A stretch of DNA of 64,000 bases. It comes from Pegea sp. RAD2-039. Taxonomy: Eukaryota > Chordata > Thaliacea > Salpida > Salpidae. Positions within the stretch are counted from its first letter, which is position 1; each line of letters begins with the position of its first letter. The position numbers and the translations under genes are program-made. The notes under the pieces are model-generated. The model was not told the DNA's origin and did not search any database. It saw only the letters and a list, made by a program, of their open reading frames with translations. Below are positions 48,741 through 61,600 of the stretch, piece after piece. The stretch is taken from positions 1 through 64,000 of the forward strand of contig JAQGEQ010000354.1 in assembly GCA_034620365.1 (NCBI GenBank), written 5' to 3'.

Positions 48741-51025
48741 TTTAAAATCCTGAAAAATGGATTCAATTTCATATATTGCTATTTCATCATCTTAATATTA
48801 TTTTTTGGTATATTTATCAGATTTGAAAATTTTTTGTGAGACTAATTAGTTCAAATTATGCAATTCAAAGTTTATTAAATCAATTAAAGAATATAAATAT
48901 TAATACTAAAATTTATTAAATTCTCATAATCCATTTAAATAAATTTATTTGTCATCATTTATGAAAGTTAAAAACATTTTAAAATAATCAAAATAAAACA
49001 ATAAAAAACTTAGTTTTTTACAAGAAGATTTTAGTAAATACTATGAAGAAAAAGAAAAAAAATTAAACAAAAAATTTAATTTCAAAATCAAGTTTTCAAT
49101 CTATGATTAAAAAATAATTATTTTTCTGAAAATTTTAGATTTCAGGCAAAATTCCAATTAAAAACAATATAAATATTTCTCCTCGAATTTTAAACACAAT
49201 CATTCATAGGAATATAAACTAAATCTATAATAATTTAAAAGATAAAGTTATCATATAATAAATCATTTTTGAGATAAATATCAGAATTTGATGAGTCATA
49301 ATTTTGCAATGTAAATGCGTAAACAAGTGATCAAAGTTAATCATATAAAATGACTTCCGCCTTGACCATAATGGGCGTTTTTATTACTACAGATTTTCAA
49401 AAAATGTATAAAACAAATATCAAAAAAATTATTTGTGAAAAAAAATCATTTAACTGTTTGAAAATTTAAATTAAAGAATCAACAAATTTAATGATAGTTT
49501 AAACCCTTATTATTTAACTAATTACACTTAAAACTCAGCACTATTATCTTAAAGTAAAAAAAATGTCTTGACAAATTTTTTAGGAAAAAAATAGTGAACT
49601 AACTTTAAGTTATAAATTTAGACTGTTCATAAAATATTAGTGAGTAAAACGCTGGAAAAACAGAATTCAACTTTAAACAAGTTTTTTAAACTAAAAAGTA
49701 TCTAAGAAGCTTCTTTAAAAATTTATTTTTAATCTTATTTTTAGAAAAAGAAGTAGTTCAAAAACTTTTTACCAAGTCAAAACAGTTTATATTATTAATA
49801 GTATATTCATAAACAACTTATCTAAATAAAACCATTAGTCTTAAATGTAAATTCAACAAAGAAATATAAATAGCTTGAAAGATATAATAGAAAAAATAAA
49901 CACAATTCTACTAGGGCTGTAGTCCTTGAAGGCAAAATTACAAGTAAATAACCCTTATCCGATAAACCATTATCTTTCAATTACTTTTCACAAAGCAAAA
50001 ATCATTTAATTCCTAATAAAATTTCTTCGGGTTGATTTACTTTTAAAACTTCTCCAAATAATATAACTAAGATTAGTTGTTAGAGCTTTATAAATAAAAT
50101 TACTTTTGTAATAAAGTTATAGAAAAACAAATATTCAAATTTAAGATCCTCTTTGGTACCTGTTTAAAGGAATAAGAATCTTTTTTAGCGTGGATATAGT
50201 TTATAGACGATTTAATAAAAAATGTAGACTTTTACTGTAGACTGTATACTTATTTCAAAATTACTAAAAACTACGCTGCTGTTAGCAAGAACAAATTTTA
50301 AAACTGCTCAAAATTGAATCTTTTATTCTTATTTTTATCATAACAAAATGAATACAATCAATTTAGTATATCATGATAATAATAGCAATCTATCTCTAAA
50401 ACAGTTTACATCGATTGTGCAAACATATTTCTTTTCGGAGCTTAAAATAAATTTAGTTGCTAAATACAATTAGAGTTGTTTGTGGATTATTAATTAGAAT
50501 TTTTAATTTTTTTTAATTCATCTATTATGATCAATGTGACAAAATTATTTTTTGACCATTAGTGCCGAAATTGTTTGCAATAGCTCTAAAATGGGTTTAT
50601 ACATTTTTGTTCAAGCATGCTGCTGAATTTAAGTTCATTTCTAGATTCCTTACTCTGCTTCTAGCGTCTTATTTCGTTTCTCTTGTATGATCAGAATTAT
50701 TTTTCTTATTTCTGATTATTTTATATGCTACTGAATCTTTCATTCTGATAAGTCTTGTTTACTTAGGCTTTTCATAAGTTGGTATTTCTTTGTAAAAAAG
50801 TTTAATTCAGTCTTGCAACATATATTGATTTAATATAATTTATGTAAATTAACTATTAAAATCATACTAGCTCCAAGATATCTCTAAAACATTTAATCAG
50901 GTGAAAAATGTTAAAATTTTCATCTCCAAAAGTACTTGGCTATCATTCTAAAATTCGACAAATTTAAACTATCAACATTTAATTTTAAGCTGTAAGTTTA
51001 TTTTAAAGAGTTTTTTATCATAGTT
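48741..51025. other. AT-rich spacer between divergent EFHD2 and DHPS
   Basis: About 2.3 kb of AT-rich DNA. No exon, RNA gene or clear repeat seen. Promoters of the two divergent genes should lie at its ends. Confidence 0.5.
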
Positions 51026-51031
51026 TTTATA

Positions 51032-52845
51032 ATGAATTCTCAAAGCATTGTGCTTTCCAAAAGCTCGAGTCTTGATGATCATGAAAAAGTTGTTGGTTAT
51101 GATTTCAATGAAGGTATTAATTATGATAAACTGTTGGATTCTTATATAACAACTGGATTTCAAGCTAAAAATTTTGGAGAAGCCATTCAAGAAATCAACA
51201 AAATGGTATACTCAAATTAAGAAATTGCCCTTATTCTCATTTTATTTAATAGTTTTGAATTGTTTTAATTGTAGTTTATAAAAAAAAACCTATTTTGTTT
51301 TTAACTTTTATTAAAGAAATTAAATGATAGTGATGATATGTTTTATATTAATAACTTTTCAGACATAATTTTCAAGTTGTAATTATAAAAATATAATTTA
51401 TACCAAAATTATATAATAAAAACTGATTTTAAATAATCATGTTTTTATTTAAAATTGTTAATAACTGTTAAATGATTATTTATATTAAAATAGATTTGAG
51501 TTAGTCTCCATTATAATTATGTCAATAAAAAAACTTTTTTATATGTTGAAAATTTATATTTATTTTTGAAATCTTCAATTTGTCAATTCAGATATTAAAA
51601 AGAGAAGAAAAAATAAAAGAAGATGATTTGGATAAAGTTGATTTAAATCCTATCCAAAGAAAAAGAAACAATTGCACTATTTTTCTCGGGTATACATCAA
51701 ACATGACCTCATCGGGTAATTAAGTAGCTTAGCTGAAATAAATTAGATAAATCATACAACAAATTTCACAACAATCAAAAGTAGTGATGCTCGTAAAAGT
51801 GATTTGTCACTCTTCAGGTGTTCGAGAGCAAATCAGGTTCTTAGTTCAACATAATTTGGTGGATTGCTTAGTAGTTAGTGCTGGTGGTGTTGAAGAAGAT
51901 TTTATAAAGTGTTTAGCTCCGACGTTTATAGGAGATTTTGAACTGAAAGGAGCAGAGTTAAGAAGAAAAGGAATTAATCGGTAAGTGGAAAACAAAAACT
52001 ACAATCTTATTTCAAATTGCTCTTCATTTATAGAATCGGAAACCTTTTAGTACCAAATAATAACTATTGTGAATTTGAAAATTGGCTTACTCCTATTCTT
52101 GATCAAATGTTGATTGAACAAGAAGCTGGGTTCAGTTGGACTCCATCTAAGATGATAGAAAGATTAGGGAAAGAAATTGATAATGAAGAATCAATTTACT
52201 ATTGGTGTTACAAAGTAAAGCTTTCTTCTATCACTTTTACATTCAAATTTTCAATTTTTGCAGAATAAAATCCCAGTATTTAGTCCAGCATTAACAGACG
52301 GTTCAATAGGAGACATGCTGTATTTCCACGCATGTTCAACTGCCGGTATCAAGCTAGACATAGTTGAAGGTAAGGGTTTCAATTATTCATCTTCTTCTTT
52401 TCATCAATTTGTTTTTACTAGATGTCAAATTGATGAATAATCAAGCCGTATATGCTGCTAATACAGGAATGATTATTGTTGGTGGTGGTCTTATTAAGCA
52501 TCATATTTGTAACGCTAACTTGATGGTATGTTCATTCTTTTTTCTTCATTTATTTATTGTTTTTATATTTACAGAGAAACGGGGCAAACTATTCAGTTTT
52601 TATCAACACTGCTCAACCATTTGACGGATCTGATTCGGGAGCAACTCCTGATGAAGCCGTGTCCTGGGGTAAAATTAGAACAGATTGCAAGCCAGTAAAG
52701 GTACTTTGATCTAATCTTATGTTAGCTGTTTCACAATCTTTTACTCGCGCAGATTTATTGTGAAGCCACTTTAGTCTTTCCACTGATTGTTGCAAAGACG
52801 TTTGCTAAACATCATCTAGCGTTAAAGGCGAAAGAAGGGATGTAA
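51032..52845 (+). CDS. DHPS: Deoxyhypusine synthase, 8 exons
   Basis: Exons 51032-51205, 51592-51715, 51818-51980, 52034-52214, 52264-52369, 52422-52525, 52575-52700 and 52753-52845 give 356 residues (human 369) with consistent phases. The enzyme moves the butylamine part of spermidine onto one lysine of eIF5A, using NAD, as the first step of hypusine formation in the cytosol. Landmarks: [133 protein letters not shown]. Lys317 in SWGKI corresponds to the catalytic Lys329 of the human enzyme. The N-terminal ball-and-chain stretch is present ([25 protein letters not shown]). Confidence 0.97.
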
Positions 52846-54800
52846 GATAAATAAAATCGATGCGTAATGTCTTGGTAATATATTGGACTATTTCAATTAT
52901 TTTACATTTGCATTGAAATTTGTGTTTTATAACCTGAGAATTTGAACTTTACTTCAAGCTCCAGTTATTTTAAAATGGAAATTAATAAAGTCTTAGGAAA
53001 ATTGGCACATCTTTTATAAAACATCTTCAAATTTATTTTATTTGTGAGAATAACTGAGTTATTCAGATTTGAATTGTAGAGAGTTTACTTGTCGTAGATT
53101 GAATTATTCGTTTTACTATTTTAGTAAATTTTAAGCATTTTTTATATGAAGCCAACTAACCCCTAGCCAAAAAGTAATTTGCTTAACAACTTTGCTAGCC
53201 AATCATCACATTTTTTGACATCTATAAAAATTTCTTTTCAATCAATATCATTAGTTTGAAAGATTTGAGAAATAAAGAGCTTTTACTCAGTTGAAAATCA
53301 ATGATAATGAACTGGTGCTGGTTGTTTAATGTAGTTCGATGTAATAAAATAGAATTGAGTTAAAAAATTAAAATCACTGAACTTTATATGAAAATTTATT
53401 ACTTAAAAATAGAACTGACTTTATATTTGTAGTATGAGACTGCAAACCTTTTATATTAAGGTTATGTTGAAGCCTGATTTAAAGATCTTCCATCTTGCTA
53501 TGTAGGTGATCGTTAAAGTTAGCTATCAAAAATTAAAAATAGGTCACTGAGCACTAATTAGTTTCTTCTATAGTATTTTGCAACCCAGTTGTTAAAAAAT
53601 TATAATCTAAAATGTTTGTGCTTTTCTTTGAATAGTTTAAGTTGGTTTGAGACAAACTTTTCATTCTCATAATTCTTAAACACAAAAATTTCAAAGTATA
53701 CTTTTAAAACTTTTTTATGAATTTGAAAAGTGGGCAGTAAGTCCATTATATTTAGTATAAAAATTTTAAAATTGATTTTCATGCCAATCAGAGGTAGGCT
53801 TCATCACTTAAAATCTATCTTGATTAAAAATATGATTTATTTAAATTTAGTCATTAAAACATATAAAAGCTTATTTTCAAATCATGTTTATTCTTTAACA
53901 AAACTAAGTACTTAAATACTTACGATTTTCTACAAACACAAGTTTTTATTTTTCATTTGCTTTGTAGAATTTCTAATGTAAGTCTGGTATTTGGTGATAT
54001 TTTACACGCTGTCACAAGATAGCGCAAATTATGTTTATCAACAAGCTGAAAGATTAGAGTGAAGTTAGATAATGTAATGTAGTAGCATTTAGGAATATTT
54101 TTTTGATAAATTTCTTAAAAGTGCTCTAAAAAAAGTTACTAAAGATTAGAATTAAATGCTTACCATTTTTTATATTTCTAAATAGTTAAATTCTTCAAAC
54201 ATTTTAAACTGTAACTTGTTGTTTATCAATTATTATCAACAACAAAATATTTAAAGTTAAATAAAACTTGTGGAATTTAAATTTGCTGAAAAGTTTTTCT
54301 TGAGAAATGTTTACAATTTGAAGAAATAGACTTAACTATTTTTTTAATCTGGAGTTTCAACTTATAAATGAAATTACTGCAATAGTTAAACTAACATAAT
54401 CAGTAATATTAACCGCAATTTAAAAAAATTAAATGATACCGGTTATATTTTGCATTATAACACATAAAAATTTATTGGTAATCAAAGAGTAACGCTATAA
54501 TTAGTTTAAACTTGATTTATCATATTCAATGACGCAGACAACTACGAGAGAATGAAGTAGTAAATAGAGAGAAAAAAGAAAAAAAGTCAGTGGAAAAATA
54601 CTGAGATGTTGAGTGGAAAAATACCGGTTATATTTCAGTTATAAAAATGTGTCCTCAACAAAACATTCATTCTTAGCAATTGCTCTTTGTAAGTAAGGCT
54701 GTATATTCAGTAGAGGCAAATATCAGAGATAGTAAAAGCAAGCTATTCAACAAATTTCATCTACATTTTTGTTTTTCAGTGCTTAATAAAATTGATTAGT
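52846..54800. other. AT-rich spacer
   Basis: About 2 kb of AT-rich DNA downstream of DHPS and upstream of the carrier gene. No exon is visible. Confidence 0.5.
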
Positions 54801-54807
54801 AATAAAA

Positions 54808-56457
54808 ATGCAAAAAGTAAATAACAGCAAACATTTTTACTCAAATGTTGTTGATTTTTCAACTACTACTGAAGGTACCAATAATCTTCATCTAAATCCT
54901 TCAATTAGACAAACTACCAAAATAATTTCGAATGATGAGTCTAAATATTTACGTTTGATAGCCGGAGGGTAAGTTTTAACAAATGTTAGATTTCAAACTA
55001 AAATATTTTTAATAGTACTATATGAATTCTGTCTTCTAGTCAATGTTTATAAACAAACTAAATGATTGAATTATTCGAATAATTCTGTTTTTTTTATATT
55101 AATTGTAATTTATAAACTTTTTCTAGTAGCTTCAAAACTACTTTTATCAACCAGCTAACTTTTTTCTTGCAAAATTCTGCAATTAACACTTATTTACCGG
55201 AAGCGTATAAAAACAGATTTAGTCATTAAATTACTCAAACTATTATCATCTCTTTCAGATTATCTGCTTTTGTAGCAACTGCAGTGACGTGTCCTCTTGA
55301 CGTCATCAAAACACGACAACAATCTTCGCTAGAATATAGCATATCACGTGACTCGATGCCGTCATCAAATTTGAAGTTGAACCAAATGAGAGTAAACAGC
55401 GTTGCAAACTTTTCCTCACATGCTGGAGCTCAATCATCGATGTTTCAGCATCTTTTGTGAGTCTTCTAATGTCTTGATCTCTACTCTTAACTAACTTCAA
55501 CCCATATAGACACATGTGGAAGTATGAAGGAGCAGGATCATTCTTCAAAGGACTTGCTCCTAGTTTGATTGGAGCAGTATCTTCAAGAGCGATCTTTTTT
55601 TGCACTTACGAATATTTAAAAGAAAATTTACAAAATAAAAGCTCTTCAACTAATCACGTGTTAGCAGCTGTGGGAGGCGGGGTCGTCTGTACGACTCTTA
55701 CCTGCCCTTTGTGGGTTATCAAAATACGTCAACAGCTTCACAAAAGGTGGGAAAAGTACCCCTGTTTTGTTCTGGTCTTTATTTTTTCAGTATACAGACA
55801 AAATGGTAGAGCTCTGAGTATGTTGGAATGTTGTCAAAAGACTTGGAAGCTTGAAGGGATTCCTGGTTTCTTCCGAGGACTCGTTGTGTCTTATTCTGGA
55901 GTTGCAGAACTTGTTGTGTACTTCACTCTTTATGAGAAGTTAAGAGTAAGTCACTCTTTTCGGCGCTTCCAGCTGATACTAAATAAGTCATCTTGTTTTA
56001 GGATTTTTATTTATCTTGTCGACATAGTAATTTCACTTCATCTGAATCAATGAGAGATGTGTTGGATCTTCCAGGATTGATGATCTTGTCTGGGTTTTCC
56101 CGATGTGTCTCATGTGTCTCTTGTTACCCAGCAGGTACCTAGCAACCAGCTTATATGATGTATGGAAAACTTACTGATTTGTTTACAGAGGTGGTTAGAG
56201 TCAGAGTACGACAAGAATTACTTCAGAAAAAATATAAGAAGATGGTAGATACTTTGCAAGATGTGTTGAAAAATGAAGGATTTCATGGATTATATGGAGG
56301 ATTAAAAGCTCAGCTGGCTAGACAGGTCTGCTCTTAATGTTTACATTTCTATTTTTACCGACTTTCTAACATTTGATGTTTTATACAGGCGTTAAATATG
56401 TCAATTTTGATGGGTGTGTACGAAGCAGTTATATATCAGTACAGAAAATATGATTAG
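54808..56457 (+). CDS. Mitochondrial carrier, SLC25A33/36 (pyrimidine nucleotide) type, 7 exons
   Basis: Exons 54808-54968, 55259-55456, 55510-55746, 55798-55945, 56002-56134, 56189-56325 and 56389-56457 give 360 residues. The protein has the three-fold mitochondrial carrier repeat, each with the P-x-(D/E/W)-x-x-(K/R) signature: TCPLDVIKTRQQ, TCPLWVIKIRQQ and CYPAEVVRVRVRQE. The Trp in the second signature is a mark of the nucleotide/folate/FAD branch (SLC25A32, A33, A36). Other family stretches are GAGSFFKGLAPSLIGAVSSRAIFF, GIPGFFRGLVVSYSGVAE and GFHGLYGGLKAQLARQ. It is likely to sit in the inner mitochondrial membrane and exchange pyrimidine nucleotides, by comparison with SLC25A33/36. Substrate is inferred, not shown. 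The loop after signature 1 is long. In exon 4 the acceptor at 55797 is chosen because the nearer one gives a stop. Confidence 0.9.
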
Positions 56458-58680
56458 AAGACCATTGGTTGCTTATTTGTTTAGAAATTGTTTTTCCTTT
56501 TATATTTATTCATCTTTTTTTCCTTTTTATATGTTTTTCTTATACATTTTTCTGTCATTTTTCATCTGAAAATAAACTTTTAATTTTCAAAATTTGTAGT
56601 CATGTTAGTGTATTCAAGATTCTATAAAAGTTTCTTGTTGATAATAAAAGGATTTATTAAAGTTTATCTAACATTTTTGCAATAGTACATTTGAATCAAT
56701 CAGATTATTCAAAACAATATTCTGGTTTGAACAGAGCTATATATTACTAACTTCTATATATGTTTATATTATGTATGTTTATATTATATATGTTTATATT
56801 TATATATATCTGTATGTTTATTATAAAAATCAGTAGTATTTCCAAAGTAAGAAAGTACAAGCTAAGTTTAAAGCCTATTAGTCTTATAGATCTAGCAGGT
56901 GTTTTGTGTTGCACTACAATCAGTTAGACATTATCTTACCACCTTCCATCACTTCAAGTTGAACATTGCATTAAATCAGTCCAAGCTTATTACATATCTA
57001 GATGTCAACTGAACACAGCTTACTGTTATCGAAAGTTTATTTTTTATAAAGAACTTCCTGAGATTCTTCAGTGAGACGTAAATCCACCATATTCGAAGTA
57101 TATCCATATTTCAACAAGCACTTTTTTGGTTATGCTAACCAACTTTATATTAAATTTTATGTTGTTAAAGTCTTAATCTATTGATTTATTTTAAAAGGAT
57201 TTAAGGCATTGAAAACTTACTGTGAATAAATTAAAAACGCTCATTTAAAAATATAAAAAAAATTACGTAAATTTAAATCCTTTCAATTAATATTTTTTAA
57301 ATTTGAATGATTTAAAACTGTATATTTATTTAAAATGTAGAGGTTAAAATAGCCACAATAAACATAAACAAAATTTCAGCTATTACTGAATACGCTGATA
57401 AGTAAAAAATTTGAGCATGTTTTTCAAGATATTTTCATACAACATTACTGAATGTATAAAAGCATTTAACTTAAGTTAACATTTTCAAATTTATTATTTT
57501 TTCAATAATACTGCATGCGGATTTGTAATATTAAAAAGTGGAATAAAATAATTAATTACTTAATTGTTATAATTTTATTAATTTGTATTTATGTTTTCAT
57601 TTAAAATGATTACTAAATACTTATTTTTTAATTTTGGTTTAACAGTTTGAATGTCTTGGTTAATTTTTATTACATATACTATAAAAATACTTTTCAAGGT
57701 AGATGAAAAGTTCTTGAATCTCTGAAAACTTTTTCCTTTAAATATTTTTATTGTGAAAGATTCCTCCATGCACTTATGCGCCACCATCAAATAATTATCT
57801 GTCAACAATTCACATGTACCAGCTATTTCTTCTATTTATTTAGTTTTTCACTAGTTGTTATTGTAACTTAAACTATAAGTCATCTGATTTAGAAAAAAAG
57901 AATTTGTAAACCTGCTAGATACATTAAGTATTTTTTAAGTAACTTATATTATTTCTTAATTTTGGGCAACAGATTTTATATTTTCATCTCATATAAAATA
58001 GATTAATTCATTGAAGTCAACATTTTTTATCACTAACAATTGCTGGTGATGAAATTTTGTGCTTTAAGAACTAACAGTTACTATGGCTAGTGTTAAGTTA
58101 ATTATTATTAGTTTAGAAAATATTCTGCTAATATTCATCATTGATTTGTTTTTTAATCTATCTTTTAGGTATTATTCATTGTTTATTCAAAATGATATTC
58201 TTAGATAATAGTAAGCTTTGTTTGAATAATTATGATAATTCTAGAAATATTTTATTCATGTTAGAAAAGTATTATTGTTTGTAAAAATGTGTTTTTATCA
58301 TTTTTATTTATATTGTCAACCTCAAATTTTAGTTATAAATTGTTTAATTGTGATATTAAATTATATCCTGTTTTATTTTAGTTTTGTAAATATATAACTT
58401 GAAATACTAATATATATAAATTATTAATGTTAAATTGGTATAAATTTGAAAGATTGTTGATAATTTTTATTCATTATTTATAATTTTCAGCATTTTTTAT
58501 AACTATAAATTCTTGTCAATTTGTTTTTATGCTTCATTCTAAAAACAACAATGATAAACAAAATAATGTAAACTTTGATAGTCTTTGAATATTTTAAAAA
58601 TTTTAATCATAATTTGAATAACTATGTATTATATTTTATAGGTAATATTTTCTGTACTTTTATTGTCATAATTTAGTTTA
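56458..58680. other. AT-rich spacer upstream of XPO7
   Basis: About 2.2 kb of T/A-rich DNA. AATAAA near 56570 is the likely polyadenylation signal of the carrier gene. A TATATGTTTATAT-like tandem stretch is listed separately. No exon seen. Confidence 0.5.
56753..56822. repeat. TATATGTTTATAT-type simple repeat
   Basis: About five imperfect units of 11-14 bases (TATATGTTTATAT, TATGTATGTTTATAT and similar). It looks like an ordinary low-complexity repeat. Confidence 0.7.
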
Positions 58681-58686
58681 TCAAAA

Positions 58687-61600
58687 ATGGAACAGGTAAG
58701 TTACATTTCAAGATCTATTTTAATATGACTAATTTTTAAAACTACTGTTTATCTTTAGGCAATAATTGATTTGGAAAAAGCTTGTACACTTATGTATGAA
58801 ACTACAGATTCTAATGTTCGTGAGCAAGTCCAAAAACATCTTATTTCATTAGTTGATGATCCGATGGTTTTACCTAAATGTCGAATGTTATTACAAAGAG
58901 CTGCAGTAAGTTATCAGACTAAAGCTATCAGAGTTTTTCATGACTTTGTATTTATGTTCTTATTGATTATTATTAAGTAAATACATTTCTTAATTTTTTT
59001 ATAATCAGCGTTTTTACACTTATTTTTAATATTATTTTTTAGTCTCCATATGCGATGGTAATAGCAGCTTCTACCTTATCTAAGAAAGCAACACCCAACA
59101 GACAAGGAACTCCTTTGCCAATCCAAGAAAGATATGATATTAGTAAGATTATTTCATTTATAATTGAATAATTATTTTTTGTTTGTTGTAATCAATATAA
59201 TTATATTCAAATTTAAAAACTAATATCATGACAATTATGATACAAATTATTTGCTATCTAAAAAGTATGCAATATTTTATTTATTCAAAGCATGGCTGCG
59301 AGTGATAAATTTAAAGGCTCTTATAGCAGACAAAAACCAAATATGAGCAAAGAGGTTATTGGAAGGTCTTAGGTATCATAATTTAAAAGTATGACAGAAA
59401 AACTGTAGAAGCTGAAGGTAAAATGTAAATTATTTAATAAAAAAATGTTATTTGATAAAATGGAAGAAATAAAGAGAAGACTGGTAGTGTTACATATCAC
59501 TTGATAAGAAAACTACTTAATCTTGTCTCAAAGAAAATTTTAAAAGATGCGATAGATTTTGAAGTAGTAATTGAACCAAGAAGGGAATTTGAGAATTTGG
59601 TATGAAGTTGATGAACCAATTCTGAACAATAAATTTGTGTGGTGAGTTCATTTTAAGTCTTTAGAGATGAAGATTCTGAGGTCTTTGATGATCTGACATC
59701 AGGAAATTTTATTCTTGCTGAAATAAAGGTAATTTGACAGATAAAAAGATTTGTCCGTAGCCAGCTTAGCTTCTTTCAATTAAAGCCATATATTAGTGGA
59801 TTCCAAAGAAGATTGAAAAGAAACTGATTTAGCAACAAGGTGTTTGGCATCGTCGGCAAAAAGCTTTAAGTTTCCAGAACCATTTAGTAATATAAAACTG
59901 TCTGTAATGTCATTGATATAAATATTGAAAAGAAGAAGGCCAATTATGCTGCCTTGGGGAACACCTCGGAAAACCTCAAGAAAATTATTATCAATTATGA
60001 TTTGTTGTTGTCTCTTTAATAAATTGCTCCATCTAAGAGATAATAGTGTGGTTAATGTGAAACTGTCTGAGAGTTTACCAATATGGAATGTGAAACTGAG
60101 TCAAAGGCCGTGTGTTAGTCTGCATATGGTATTGGTTGTTAAGTTATTTGTTGAGGAATATAGTCACTGGCGAAGACAGGACAACAACAGATCTTTGCGG
60201 AAGGAATTCAAATTTAAAATCAGAGAGCAAAATCTTGTTGAGAAGACAAGTCTGCAACTTCTTTGAAATGATCAGTTCAAAGACTGAACAGAAGCTACTG
60301 ATAAGAGAAATTAGTTGGTAATTTACTGGTTTATTTCTTTCTCCTTTTTTATAAACTGGAATAATGATGGAACTCTTCCATTGTAAAGCTACGTAACTGG
60401 AGGTTGATGAAGAATTTAAAGCATGTAATACAGGTTGTTGTATTGTGGAATAGATAGATCTCTTGATAAAACAAGAAGAAACTGTTTCAGGTTTACGAGT
60501 TGATTTGTCCTTGATGTTGTGGACGGTAGTTATTACAAAATCACTCATTTGATTTTTTTTGCTTTAAGTATGATATTTGTAGAATCATTGTCGTTTGTGA
60601 AGACCTTTTTAAAGCTTTGGTTAAAAAGTCCAGCTCTTTTAAGATCACTTTGATAAATATTAATATTTTCATCCAAAAGAGATGGTATAGATGAGCGGAA
60701 ATTTAATCTAGATTCAACAAATTTATAGAATTTAGGTGATGATGTTATCATAAGTTTCATTTTCTCAGTAATCGTACTACTTATTAATTTCAATTACATA
60801 TTCCTTACACTTCAGCTTGTAATTTGCTTTAGATTTTAGATTTTTGTAGAAAAAATGCTTTTCATTCAACAAACGTTTAGCGTGGGCGGATTTCTAATAT
60901 GATTAGGATGGGAGGGAGCTTTTAGTGGGAAAATATTTGAATAGAATTGTTCAGAACTCGAAATTATCAAAGAAAGACTGAAAAAGATTTATGTATTTCC
61001 AGTTAGACGAGGATAGATGGGTATTCATAGTTTCAAAGTTTGCTACATAGAAGTTATGATAGAAAATTGAGGGAATTGAAATTGGAACTTATAGATTTAT
61101 ATATTATTAATTTAAATGATTAATTGAACAGAATAACAGTTGAATTCCTCGGAAGTAACGAAATAAAAGATCTAAAATTGAGAAAGGTATCATGGGCAGA
61201 ATTGTCTGGACAATTCGTTTATCAGTTTTTTGTGAAGCTCTTAATAATCTTTAGTTTGATCTGGATACGGTTGGTTTGGTGGAGGGTAGTTGATGCAGAA
61301 ATTTCGGAGTTTCGGCAATTTATTTCGAGCTGATTTGAGATCTTCATGATAATTGGTCTGATATTGGAATATGTTGAACTGATTCCGTAAAACATTTTGA
61401 GTAAGTCATCTTTTGTCAAAGAAACTTTCCAGCAACTAAGAAAATTTTAACATCTTGATTTGTACTGAGAATTGGATCATCTGATTTAGACTCAGGGATA
61501 TTGAAGATACAAACCTTAAAATATTTCGAGTTCCTGGCAGAAATGTCAGCTTGTGATCCCATAGTTGAGATGATGTTAGAGGAGACTGCTCTTAGTGTTG